From Agrocybe praecox (lineage: Eukaryota > Basidiomycota > Agaricomycetes > Agaricales > Agrocybaceae), in NCBI GenBank assembly GCA_964017145.1, contig OZ024849.1, positions 1,178,001-1,242,000 on the forward strand: DNA of 64,000 nt, in the 5' to 3' direction. The position numbers were made by a program, and so were the translations under genes. The first letter of the stretch is position 1. Every line of letters starts with the position of its first letter. A model generated the notes under the pieces. That model was not told where the DNA came from. It ran no database searches and saw only the letters and a list, made by a program, of their open reading frames with translations. Positions 41,678-52,839 of the stretch are shown here, piece after piece.

Positions 41678-43440
41678 ATATTTGGACAAGAGTATTTAAC
41701 TTCTCTGACATGCAGGCTCCTGAATTAGGCTTAACTAGTAACTTCGCATCTCGAGCACTAACGCCCAGTATCTTATCGTACAGCGGGGGCTTTTTTCGCA
41801 ATGATGTTTTTTCTGCTTTTATCCAAAGAGAAGTTTCTATCCTTGAGAGAGTCACGGCGTGTGCAGTGTCCAAAAAGCGCGAATTCTATTTCCTCTGCCA
41901 GTGCAAATCCGTTCATTGAATTTCCCCTGAGGCACAGAGATTCATGAAATTGCTCTCTCGCTCGTTCCTTACTATTCTATCTTTTCTCCTGCATCACTGT
42001 TAGCTTTCTTTCCAGCCGCGTTATACATTTTTTAGTAATTTCGTCTATGCTATGGATGCCTAGTGTATCCACGCGCTCGACTCCGAGCGACGGTCTCGGC
42101 CTTTCGAAAAAGAAATCGTAATACTGCGCTTTATTGCGCTTTCCAAAAATAATGACACTCCATAAAAATATTTTTTGATTTGGGGCCATCACGCCTTTGT
42201 CACGCTTCCCTCATGCCCACATCCACGGTCAATCGCAACATAAATCTCTCTCTCTCTTTGTTTAGCCTGCACTTATATATCCCACCAAATTATATCCTCA
42301 GCATGACTCTCATGATTATGTATGATTTTTGCTTGATTATATGTGTCATATGTGGGCGCAACCTATGATTATCATTCAAGTTTACAATTCTGATATAGTA
42401 GTTTGGTATCCTACGTTTTATTTATCTTATCTAGTGTCCCAAAATTTCATATTTCATGATATATAATAACTATTTTGTACGGGAAAACCATGTTTTTCTC
42501 GCGGATTTTCAGGTGATCGTAGCGGTTAGTGAAGGCTGAACAACACATTCTCTTCGAGGCCAAAAAGTGAGTTTCGGGTCTTTCTTACAAGATTTATGCT
42601 AACTTCAGGCATATTATTGGCGCAGAATATTTTTAAAAAGTAAAAAAATCCTTCTCATTGTGCGGAAACATTGAGGACAATGTTGGAAGACCAAAAAGGC
42701 ACGTGCATGCGCGCTGATGCACTCTTTACTCATTTGTAAAACAATTTACGGCGCTCGATTACCAACCTATCGAGTAAAAATCCAACATGAAAGGTATAAT
42801 TTTCCTCCAAACAAAACCTCCTTTGGTTTCTGTATATCAAATACTTTTGCAGTGGTGATGGGCCATGCTTGCAGCTTGGTCATTTCCCTTCCTTACTCAA
42901 TCTTACTTTACCTCATCCATCGTCTTTACTCTCCTCAAAAAACTGCACACTTGTTTTTTTCTGAAGCTCTGACAGCCCTCAATTAATTTAAAAAATAGCC
43001 ATAAAATAATCAAACATGGATGGTGGATTTATTCAATGCAGATGGATATACTTAGGGATGTAAACTAATTGAAAGGGGATGAAAGGGATGGATAAGTGTC
43101 AGTAACACGGATGGTTAAATTTTGTATTTATTGAACATAAGAATTTGCTGTCATTTATTGATCTTTTTTTATATGGAAACTCAATGAAAAGTGCATATAC
43201 GCCTGAAAAAAAAGAAAACATAACCAGGAATCGATCCCTGGGCCTCTTGCATAATTGTGACATGATGTGACTCTGTATTGTCGAAACGATTACATTTTTT
43301 TCCAAAAGGCCATTATATATGAAAAGCGCAATAAATCTGTATTACATTCGAGTGCTAATGACCTAACCATCGTTATACGCCTCTACAATGCTGTATCAAT
43401 CTTTCGTTACCTCGACAAGTGTTTCTTGCAATAAAAACTT
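41678..43440. other. Gene-poor spacer between the two tRNA genes
   Basis: 1.76 kb. Apart from the dispersed repeat at about 42434-42522, it has low-complexity T-rich and CT-repeat (42246-42260) tracts and no coding-like frame. At 43225-43395 there are tRNA-like fragments on the minus strand (CCAGGGATCGATTCCTGG and a D-arm-like ACGATGGTTAGGTC) that do not fold into a full tRNA. Confidence 0.45.
42434..42522 (+). repeat. Dispersed AT-rich repeat, copy 2
   Basis: Shares GTCCCAAAATTT at the start and AAAACCATG, TTTCTCG and TTTTCAGGTGA blocks, in order, with the copy at 40803. Sequence between the blocks has diverged. Confidence 0.4.
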
Positions 43441-43575
43441 TGACGGAAGCGAGATTCGAACTCGCGCCCCGAAAGACCAGATGTACTGCGAATTCAACGA
43501 ATTGAATGATACACGGAGGAACATCAAATGTTCTGATCCTTAGTCTGGCGCCTTAGACCGCTCGGCCATCCCGCC
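43441..43575 (-). tRNA. tRNA-Leu(AAG), intron-containing, second copy
   Basis: Acceptor stem GGCGGGA (43575-43569) pairs with TTCCGTC (43448-43442), with G-U pairs, and base 73 is A. The A-box and anticodon arm are identical to the tRNA at 41555, with anticodon AAG at 43539-43541. The T-arm is GCGAGTTCGAATCTCGC. The intron is longer, 55 nt (43537-43483), but begins with the same ATCAGAACATT. The mature length is again 80 nt. The two genes share orientation and lie 1.9 kb apart. Confidence 0.93.
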
Positions 43576-43975
43576 ATACCGTCCCCGAGCTGAAGACATA
43601 CCCCGGCATGCAGGCGACCCTAAATCTCAAGAATAAGCGCTTAAACATTCGCCAAAAACTTTGATAGAAGCATTGCGGTCATGTTCTGTGCTTGCCTCGG
43701 CATCTGGCAAGTATTCTCCGGTAACACTCATTATTGGTTCACGAGACGGATTTTCTTTGGTCAGAATAAAGGACATCGTTTATTACACATTTATTCAAAA
43801 ACGAGAAGAGAATGCGAAAATGATGCGTGATAAGAAGAAAATCAAGAACAGATGGCTAGGGTGATTAGGTTATAAGTATACAGATAGTTGTATGGGTATA
43901 ACGTGGTAGTGTTTCGTTAATGAGAAAGGTGAAAGGAAAAACAAGGTGGAAATGCGAGGTTCAATAATTAGGAAC
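43576..43975. other. Spacer between tRNA and small membrane peptide gene
   Basis: 400 bp, AT-rich; it contains the 3' flank of the minus-strand gene at 43976. Nothing else seen. Confidence 0.45.
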
Positions 43976-44303
43976 CTAGTAGGTTGAGCCCATTCCTCCT
44001 CTTCTGCGACTCCTTCCTGTGCGGCGACCGGATCTTCTAGAACCAAAGCATCTGCAGCACAGAATGTCGGCGATGACGTTAAATATAGTAACGATGACCT
44101 AGAGTATAAAAATGTGATGAGTGATTTAGGACTTGGATTATTCCACAAAAAAGACGGACGGTTGTGATAGCGCCAACGATAGTCATGATAACATTAGCTA
44201 TAGCAGAGATGATGGCGTTAATGCCACGACCAATTGCTGAAAAGATAGAGCCCTGCGAAGAGGTAAGCAAAGGATACTATGAAGTATAGCTGGAACTCAC
44301 CAT
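43976..44303 (-). CDS. Small conserved basidiomycete membrane protein, 72 aa
   Basis: Exons 44303-44301 (just the ATG), 44252-44160 and 44098-43976 sum to 219 nt. The start codon is cut off from the rest by an intron: ATG|GTGAGT. Donor 2 is a weaker GTCCGT. The protein starts MGSIFSAIGRGINAIISAIA and continues as a long hydrophobic helix (NVIMTIVGAITTVIVTIFNV), then a Cys cluster (ILCCRCFGS) and a strongly basic tail (RRSGRRTGRSRRRGGM). I recall very similar short proteins, starting MGxIFSAIGxxINAxISAIA, in many mushroom genomes; their function is unknown. The Gly at position 2 could be myristoylated and the Cys cluster could be palmitoylated, by analogy only. The exons are so short that automatic gene finders would easily miss it. 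Confidence 0.8.
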
Positions 44304-44875
44304 TGTATGAGATAGAGTACTGGCTTTTTATGAGTTTATGTTTATGTGTGGTTTTTTGGTAATGAAGAAAATTTCAAGACCAAAGGGCTCTCTTATATCG
44401 TTCTGCGCCCCCCATGACGTCGCGCGCGGAATCCCACAGACGGAGCTAGAACACAAGGCACAAAATGAAATGAACATATCATGACGGTAGTGTTGAATGC
44501 ATTTGGGACACTCCCCGTCATCGGTGGCGTTCAGTGATGACGTCACCAGACCTATAATTAAATTGGTGATCACGGGATTCTAATTAGCCTACTTACGCGT
44601 CATAAATTAACGCGTCTACGGTCTTGGTGACAACCTGAGATTTCATTCTTGTGTGCTCCGTTGTGACTCGCCGACACAATTTACAGTTTCTTCCTCTATC
44701 TTGAATTGAGCATAAGCACATTGCTATCGAACTCTTTACATGCTACGAGGCCCATTACTAGCGATCGGACATATTCGGCGTCGGGCAATGAGTCATGAGC
44801 AAATGACTCATCTGTCGCTAATAACGAAATAAAATGACTCCTATAGTACTGGACAGCGGATTATTTACTGCTACC
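44304..44875. other. Divergent intergenic region
   Basis: 572 bp between the minus-strand small membrane protein and the plus-strand GNAT gene; promoters of both. No gene. Confidence 0.5.
44392..44398 (-). promoter_or_regulatory. TATA-like box upstream of the small membrane protein gene
   Basis: On the minus strand ATATAAG lies about 90 nt upstream of the ATG at 44303, a usual spacing for fungal pol II genes. Confidence 0.35.
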
Positions 44876-45713
44876 ATGGCTCTCGAACAGAACTCTTCTG
44901 ATGAGTTTAATTTTTGTTTTCCAGTTCCTAATATACTTGAAAGCGAACGGGTTGCATTGACACCATTCAAAGTGAGTCACTTTCGTTTCCTGGAACTTTG
45001 AGCCAAAGTTTCCACCCTATATCCATGATAATTAATCAATTCTACTTGTGTATCAGGCGTCGGAACATGCGAAACTCTTTATAGATCAAATCCTTCCCTA
45101 TCCGGAGACCTTTAATTATCTACCTTTCGGCCCTTTCAAGGACTCTGATGACTTCATAAAGACATACATCGAAACACGTGTCTACCCAAATTTCGGAAAC
45201 GTACTCTTCGCTGTCTGGGACAAAACGAAGCAGCCTTCTCCGGAAGCATCCGGGGTTCCAGGAGCTTTCGCAGGCCTTATAGGTTGTTACAACAGTTCGC
45301 AGATCAACCTCTGCACAGAGATTGCTTGCGTCTTGACCTTACCACCTTTCCACCGGACACATGTCAGCTCAAACGCCGTTGGACTACTTCTGCAGTATGC
45401 CTTAAACTTACCCTCTCGCCAACCGGGCGCATTAGGTCTCCGACGCGTCGTATGGCAAGCCAACGTTTTGAACGCAGCTAGCATTCGTCTGGCCGAGAGG
45501 ATGCAGTTCAAGCGCGAGGGTACACTAAGATGGGAGAGAGTGTTACCCAAGAACAAGGAGATTTTAGGGGTTGGAAACGGGATTGAGCTGAGGAACGAGG
45601 ACCCGAGGAGTCAATGCGTCGGAAGAGATACGGCGATGTTAGGTCTGTGTTGGGATGACTGGGAGAACGGGGCAAAGGTAAGGGTAGAAGAAATAATGAG
45701 AAGGAGATATTAA
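44876..45713 (+). CDS. GNAT-family N-acetyltransferase (RimJ/RimL-like), copy 1, 250 aa
   Basis: Exons 44876-44971 and 45057-45713 sum to 753 nt. The fold reads FCFPVPNILESERVALTPFK at the N-terminus, then ASEHAKLFIDQILPYPETFN, YLPFGPFKDSDDFIKTYIET, NVLFAVWDKTKQPSP, GAFAGLIGCYNSSQINLCTE, IACVLTLPPFHRTHVSSNAV and GLLLQYALNLP, RRVVWQANVLNAASIRLAER and MQFKREGTLRWERVLP. These match the RimJ/RimL-type Acetyltransf_3 layout: N-terminal strand, acetyl-CoA loop around HRTHVSSNAVG, and the closing MxFxREGxLR strand. Fungal members acetylate small molecules or toxins in some cases; the substrate here is unknown. Confidence 0.85.
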
Positions 45714-46093
45714 AATTAGCGGTGGACGTGCATCTATCTGCAACATCTAGAACTAGAAACAATCAAATGAGAAGTTTTTTATGATTGTCCTGTGATCACC
45801 TGGCAGAGTGAAGATGGCTTAATATTCAACGTGGCTCAGTGCGTAGACGATCAATTGGATACTGCGGACGTCATATCGCAGTATCAGCAGCCCATCTCAC
45901 ACTTATTTGCGCAGCGCTTCTGTTAAAAAGGCTCTTATAGCGATGAATTTAAGCTGCGTAGTAAATACCGATGTGTACGGTACTCGATGGGACATGGTAT
46001 GTAGCGCTTATTGTCGACATCCGCAGCAATTTTCAATCATTTATAGGGGCTTTGAAAATGAGGGGTATGCGCACAGATACGCGATAAACACAC
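45714..46093. other. Intergenic between the two GNAT genes
   Basis: 380 bp, no gene; promoter of copy 2. Confidence 0.5.
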
Positions 46094-46929
46094 ATGTCCG
46101 CATCTACACCCTCAACTACGACAACTCCAGATGAGGAGATCAACTTCTGTTTTCCGGTTCCTGCGTTACTCGAAAGTGAAAGAGTCCAATTGACACCATT
46201 TAATGTCCGTATTTCTCGTCTCAGAGTTCAAATTATAATCATATTCGCTAATACAAATATTCTTAAACCTAAATACAGGCCGCAAAGCATGCGGAACTTT
46301 TCATAGAACAAGCCTTGCTTTATCCAGAAATCTACAACCATCTTCCCTTTGGACCATACAAAGATGCGGACGATTTTACAAACAACTTTCACGCTCATTT
46401 CCAAGCAAACACATCGCGTCTGATCTTTGCTATATGGGATACGACCCAGCGTTCTGTACATCCCCAGTTTCCAGGAGCGCTGGCTGGGTTTATCGGATTG
46501 ATCAACACGAATTCGGTCCATCTTTCCACTGAAGTTGGACCTATTATAATCTTACCGCCCTTCCAACGCACGCATGTCAACTCAAATGCTATGGGGCTGC
46601 TCCTGCAATATACACTAAACCTCCCAACGCGTCAGGCAGGCGCGCTCGGCCTGAGACGCGTGGTGTGGCTCGCGGATACCATGAACGAGGCTAGCGTTCG
46701 TGCAGCTGAGCGAATGCAGTTCAAACGAGAGGGTATGATGAAGTGGGAAATAGTTATGCCTGCTAACAAGGCTGCGCTGGTGGGTGTCGGTAATGGGAAG
46801 AAGTTGAGAGAAGGTGATCCGAGGAGTGGGTGTATGGGAATGGACGCTGTGCTTTTAAGCTTGTGCTGGGACGATTGGGAAGACGGGGCAAGGGAGAGAG
46901 TGGAAGAGATTATGAGAAGAGGTTTGTGA
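46094..46929 (+). CDS. GNAT-family N-acetyltransferase (RimJ/RimL-like), copy 2, 253 aa
   Basis: Exons 46094-46204 and 46279-46929 sum to 762 nt. It is a tandem paralogue of copy 1, with the single intron at the same place (after LTPF). Shared blocks include ESERVQLTPFN, AAKHAELFIEQALLYPEIYN, HLPFGPYKDADDF, PPFQRTHVNSNAMGLLLQYT, LGLRRVVWLADTMNEASVRA and MQFKREGMMKWEIVMP. Both end with a conserved CWDDWE.GA..RVEEIMRR tail. The donor of its intron is GTCCGT rather than GTGAGT. The N-terminus differs (MSASTPSTTTTPDEEI). The gap between the genes is 380 bp, so each has its own promoter. Recent tandem duplication is the simplest explanation. Confidence 0.85.
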
Positions 46930-49900
46930 GAGCACTTGTTCGCTTCATAATGAACCGGTATGTATGAAATCGTTATTGACAAAGCATGCATGCGTATAAT
47001 GTTCGGATAATTAAACCGCGCACGTCTAAAAATAGCCCATTCGACGCGTCGAGGCAGGTTTCGTATTACCTGCGGGTCCGCATTTTAATAGTCTCCGGCA
47101 TCCGATATCTATTGCGCGAGTTTGGCCCGAATGAAATCCAATGATATGACAATTTCAACCAATACAAGCATGATTATAGATAGGCACTTCAAGTTATTTC
47201 CTGATTAAAAATTACTCATATGATAGCCAATAAGAGTGGGCCAATTTTTTCTTGGCTTGTTAGTGGATGTAAAGAGTTGAAGAAGCATGTCATAATAATC
47301 GACAATCTACCCTGTACCGCCTTCCAAAGCATGCGAGACTACTTATACATAGTCGTCAGTTTGCTTCACTCACAAATATGCATACGATCACCTCACTTTT
47401 CGGGTGAAGTTCTTATGAAAGTATGTTTTTTCCTGATACATATATGGGTATAACATAGAATTTTGCCATGTGTCCGAAACGTTTCCAAAACGCGCAACGA
47501 CTGCCAGTCAAATAGGTAAATAGGTTATTTATGTGGTAACGTTGTTCAATGAATTCGCCGCCCATAATCGTCAAAGCATGTGTGGCATGCGGTTCCGAGA
47601 CAAATCATTTAGGATGTCATATTAAACATATATAGGTTGCCTTTATCGGCGGACAATCGCATTCCAGATTACTGGGAAGAATTGGGATGCGGGCAGGGTC
47701 CGTTGGAGCCAAAAATTATGAAAAGTTTAAGAGGATGTAATGCGGTCTCTCGAAAAAATGTCTTAGCATAGTAACATGATACTAAAACGAGGTTAGATAC
47801 TTAAGTCTGGACATCCGCCCACCAAATTTCATTCATTTCACTTTGTTTCATGAGTTTTATATGAAGCACGAGATGTGCAACTTATGCAGGGCGATAATAC
47901 ATACCCGCGTCGCTCCCGGCCCGTCACGCTAAAGCTTAGTAGCCGGATGCTAGGTTGCTGATTTCGGGACATAACGACACATAAACATTAGCATAGCGTC
48001 CACGTCGGGTATCATGGGCGCTAGGTACAGACAGGAACAGCACCATAAATACATGGAAACAAGTCGCGAGTTCTGCACACTTTCCCACCTCTTTTCAAAG
48101 CTAAAAGCTTTAAATGACGGACACCACGCAGGCTCCTGTCTTTTGGTCGCAAATAACCAGAAGCCGACAGAAAAGAAGGTGGAATCGCGTAATTATAGGG
48201 GGCTTCCGACGTCGGGATGCGCGGCACGCAGGTAACGGCATATCGGCATTGTTCACTGCTTTCCCGATTTATCTCACTGACTCGCACCAGAGCTCCACTG
48301 CTTAGCGCTAGCTCGCGCTGCGTTAGCGCCTTGGTCTATGGCCGTTTGCTATTCGGATCGTTTCCATAGGATCGCATCCGTACATTGGTGAGTTCAATAG
48401 CTTGATATATCTGCATTGGCAACATGGCTCATTTGAGTTCTTTGAATGAAACATACTTTATAGACGAGGCCACGAGGACCTCGGGGACGTGGTCTTTGGT
48501 GGACTACCACCAATTTTAATCAGCTCGCGAAAGCAAAATAAATTAAACCACCCCCACGAACGGACGGGTGCACACTGCAACCGCATCTCCTGTGGCGAAG
48601 ACGGCGGTCCGTGATATAATGAGCAGTCATGTTACCCGGATTGGGGTAATCATTACTATTTGGAGGATGCGGTTCGCTCGTACCCGCTCGACTCGTGGTC
48701 TGGGAACTTAACTGTTTGCTCACGACGCGTGCCTCCGATTCTCGTAATAATTATTTAGTACGACATTCCTTCTTCTATGCTGCTCTATTCGTCGATCCTG
48801 CAGGTTGGGAATCTTCTTACTAAACCAGAAGAAATTTAGAAGAAATTCAAAGGATTTGCAGAAAAGGTCTCGTTATCACCTTGTTCTTCTGTTTCGAAAG
48901 CTCATCGATAACAAATTGAATGAGTACTGAATCGCGATATCTCATGCAGTCCGACAGCCGCCGAATGACATGTTGCGCTTGTACATATGCGCGTTGCAGC
49001 CTTGACCATTGGTAGCATAAGTATATACCTAACTGTATGAACTGGCTCATTATATCAAACTCTCTTAATGGACTTATCCTATTTAGCCCTTTCATACACC
49101 TACCACGTATTGCTTAGAATTTTGCGAGGCCGGCAGACGGGCCAATCGGAGTAACCCATTTGATCATGTCTGCGTCACGGAGATGGGAGATAATAAGAAT
49201 AGATTGCCACACTAGTAGCAGGCACTTTAGAAGAACTTCGATGCCCTTTGGCAGGACAATATTTCGGACGTAATGATGATGAACTTTGTGCCAGATAATC
49301 AGCATGGTCACCATCGTCATCTTGACACCATCTATGTAGAAACTGTTGTGATAAAAAAAGACGAACTTAGGCGACTTACGTTAGAGGATCGTTAAAGGAT
49401 TATTTTGAGATGAGAAAAGGGAGCACCGACGGAACGCTTATCATGCTTGCTTAACAAAAATCAGCATTATGAATATATTTATGGGATGGGCTTGAGGTGA
49501 GAGATAATGATCAAGTTTGGATGTGCACACATACAGTCAGTGCAGGGGTCGTGGTTCAAACTTACATAAATATAGATTGCCAGGGGCAAATAAGCTGGTT
49601 GTTTCGAAGTATGAACCGAGCTCGGGTATGAACGTTTTAAGAGGGTTACTCATCATCGTCTGCACATATTAAATATTTTCCAGTGACTTAATTAAATCGA
49701 ACGGAGATATTAAGAAGAATACATTCAAAAATTGAATTGTTTTCTTTCTTATGGCACGGATTATCAATGGTGACCGACATATAGGGTTCGACGTGCAGTG
49801 GGTAAGCCGGAGAGAAAATTCGATCTCGCATGGTTCATGATTGTCATTGATAATGGGAGAATTTTGAGTAATGACAGGGTGCGGGACAGAAACTACCTGA

Positions 49901-50419
49901 TATGTTCGGATGACCGGAGTCCCAAGCATGCGGAAGAATGCGTCAGAAGGACAAAAATGGACTTGGAGGTGTACAGCTCTCAGGGTATGTAATTATGTTT
50001 TTTTAAATAAATTTGTAGCCTTGCAGAATTCTCCGAAATTCCGATAATCGATAAATATGCAGAGAACAGTGGTTCACGGGGGCCCACACTCTGGGCTGAT
50101 AACAGTTATCTCAAAGGGCGACCTTGCATCGCCAAGAGGGCTTAATCCCAAAAGGGAAAGCACGTGCCGTTGTCGTGGGTTCTTCTGTTTTTGTGCATGG
50201 CCCATATATTTCCTGCGTTTCTGGCTTGCACTCGTCCATTGCCTTCTTCCTGGCAACACCGTCTTCGCTGACTGTGGCCCGTTTACAAAAAAAATTTCAG
50301 CAAACCGCGTTCTGGAGATCATTCAGAACATATGTGTGTCATCTCTCCTATCTATACAACTACCACTCATCTATCGCAATCTTAGAATCCTCCCCGAACG
50401 CGTTTATTCACCCTCAGCA
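46930..50419. other. Gene-poor region with possible relics
   Basis: 3.5 kb with no gene that I can support. Two minus-strand stretches look weakly coding: about 49320-49114 (ending ADMIKWVTPIGPSAGLAKF) and about 49095-48847 (QWSRLQRAYVQAQHVIRRLS). One plus-strand stretch at 49798-49992 (AWFMIVIDNGRILSNDRVRD) is similar. None has a start plus splice sites that work. Composition is AT-rich. It may be decayed transposon or gene debris. Confidence 0.4.
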
Positions 50420-52839
50420 ATGGACTCATCTTCCAGCACCCTATTCCGCTCGCCACATCCCCACCAGTCCGTAACAGCTCTCTTCTTAATAGAGAACTCC
50501 CAAGAGATGTTCCGTATCTGGACAGACCTTCGGGACAAATACCTCAACGGACTCGTCAATACACTGGTCAACGCAAACTCGTCCATCCCAGTGTGTATCC
50601 ATATTTTTGAGCACTAGATCCGCCTTCTTATTCCCATATTGCATCAGGTATCAGCTTCCATACTCGAAAGTTGCAGCCCCAACTCGAATCCAACACCTCG
50701 CCATTACCACAACTGCTTTGAAGCGTTGCAAGGCGTGAGTTTCGACTTCAATCCCTCCAACAAAATAACAACCAGTCGGATAAATCTTTGCATTGACGTG
50801 AGTCCAATATGCCATTCTTCTCTGTTATTTTGTATTAACAATTGTCCAACAGTTCCTCGACACTGCTAAATATCAAGGTCAACCCCCCGCCACACATCTC
50901 ATCATCGTAGCGGCAACTACCCCAGTCGACGACAGCACGGGCTACATGGGAAATGCCTACGCGCCGTGGGTACACTTATCGCAAAAACTGAAAGCTGTAT
51001 GGTGACGTCTGATGGCACAGCCTATCCTCCACTTCTGATTACATTTTTAATTTTCTAGAAAAATATTCAGTGCCACTTAGTTGTGAGTCCACACAATGAC
51101 ATGGGCTCGCTAACGTTTTTATTTGAAGAAACAGTGAGTTCGCTAGTGTTTTTAGGCCGTCTCTGTTCGAGGGCAGTGTGGTCACTACGACGCAAAAAAA
51201 CTGAATATCTCAACAGCTTCGACAGCAAGGGAACGTCGAAGAATTCTTGTATCCTCCAGCCGAGCCATCGCCAATACTTATGAGATTGTCAAAGCCCAAT
51301 TTTGAGCTGCAGAATGATATCCGTAAGTCGCTTGCATCATTTTTTCATGTCTTCGCCCCATTGATCTCTGGTCTCCTCGGATTAGGTGCGACGACCGCTT
51401 CATATGTACGTAAATTTCATGAATCTGCCTTATCTCTGTTCTTATTACTGAAATTGTACCTTACTTCCAATCAGCCTCCTGCTAGGGCCGGTGTTCCACG
51501 AAGGAACTCATACCCTTTGGACAATTTCTATTCAGAAAACCCGCAAGATGGCTCCGGGGCTCCCGTTAACGGCGACGTAGAACAACCTATGAGTCTGGTC
51601 AGTCAACTTCAACAGGTACATGGCCTTACCAAAAAGAAGGTATATGGGGCAAAGCCCATTCGCCAACCGTTTGTCCGGGAGGAGCGAACGAGGGAACGAT
51701 ATCAGCAGACCCCTCCTTTGACAATGCCTATGCCTATCATGGATCCTAACCCTTCTCCAACGGCGGGCGGGCGGACAATGTCCCAGTCGCGTACTGACCG
51801 TATAGGTAGGCTTACTCAAGGAAGCCCTACCGACCTTCACTCTGGTGCTCGTCGACAGCATGGGTGGCCACGGCGTGGTTCTCGATTGTCGACCCCTGAA
51901 GCTGATGGTTACGGTTGGCCATCATCTCCTTCTGTCCTCCAGGATAACTCTCCTGGCAGTTCAACGTCTTACATGTCTTCGTCCCCCGTAACGCCTGTGA
52001 CATCATTTGAGGAAGTTTATCAACATCCTGTGCAACCTCCTTGCGTTCCTTCCATGGGACCGCCAGCCATATCTCCCGGTATGGCAGCTTACCAGACCGG
52101 AGGAATCGCGGAAGGCACTTGGGACCCGACACAGCTTCCTCGACACGTCGGTTCCTACAATCCATCAATACAGACTTATTTCCCCCCTGCGACTTCTAAC
52201 TTCTATTCCGACTCCGGACGCATAACCACTCTGCCGGAGATGCCTCCTCCCCCTCCCCCAACACAATCGACTCCGGCGGCCACCATCCATATGCAACAAC
52301 AGCCTACGGTTGCTCCCCCGCCGCCATCACAGCCTCCTGTCTCAACACCCCCTCGTGCGAGCACGACCAAAAAGGTAACCAGTGATGATGATGACGACGA
52401 ACGGTTCGTTTTCGGCGAGGACTTCGTTACAGCGACTGCTGCGCTTTTCGAAGCTGAAGTACTCCCTGCCTACCCGAACTACCCAGGCATGAGCTCGGGG
52501 CTGTTCACTAACGACCGCGTCGAGCAGGGCTCCCAGTCCCTCCTCTCGTCGCAGGCCGGCGAGCTCTACGCTACTAGGCACAAACAGAACTCCGCTCCGC
52601 AAGCGGCATCCGCACCACCACCACCCGCATCGTCGAACGTCAACATGTTCACCGCCAACAACAACGCGCACAATGCGCACATCAACTTCGGACCACCACC
52701 GCACCCTCAGGGTCAGTACACTCGCACTCAGGTTCAGATGGCTAACATGATCGGTAACCAACCGTCGGCAGCGTACTCGTACGGGGTGCCGGCTCATGCT
52801 GCAGCATACAGTTCCTCCCTCACAGGTTGGGCTGGTTGA
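50420..52839 (+). CDS. vWA-domain protein, probable Mediator subunit 25, 676 aa
   Basis: Seven exons: 50420-50590, 50648-50797, 50853-50996, 51059-51133, 51217-51322, 51386-51405 and 51475-52839, summing to 2,031 nt. Exon 6 is 20 nt. The N-terminal 200 residues form a von Willebrand A-like fold: SVTALFLIENSQEMFRIWTD, RHYHNCFEALQGVSFDFNPS, ATHLIIVAATTPVDDSTGYM, NIQCHLVVSPHNDMGSLTFL and FEETLRQQGNVEEFLYPPAE. The usual DxSxS metal site is replaced by LIENSQE. The rest is a long Pro/Ser/Gln-rich disordered tail with a poly-Pro run (MPPPPPPTQS), an acidic patch (DDDDDERFVFGEDF) and a Gln/Asn-rich end. This is the layout of fungal MED25-like proteins, which link transcription activators to Mediator. 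The match is by architecture and partial motif recall, so other vWA proteins are possible. Confidence 0.65.

Noticed and set aside
42717..42986. 89-codon plus-strand frame between the tRNA genes
   Set aside because: Mixed composition with no splice sites or related frame; it looks like chance in AT-rich DNA.
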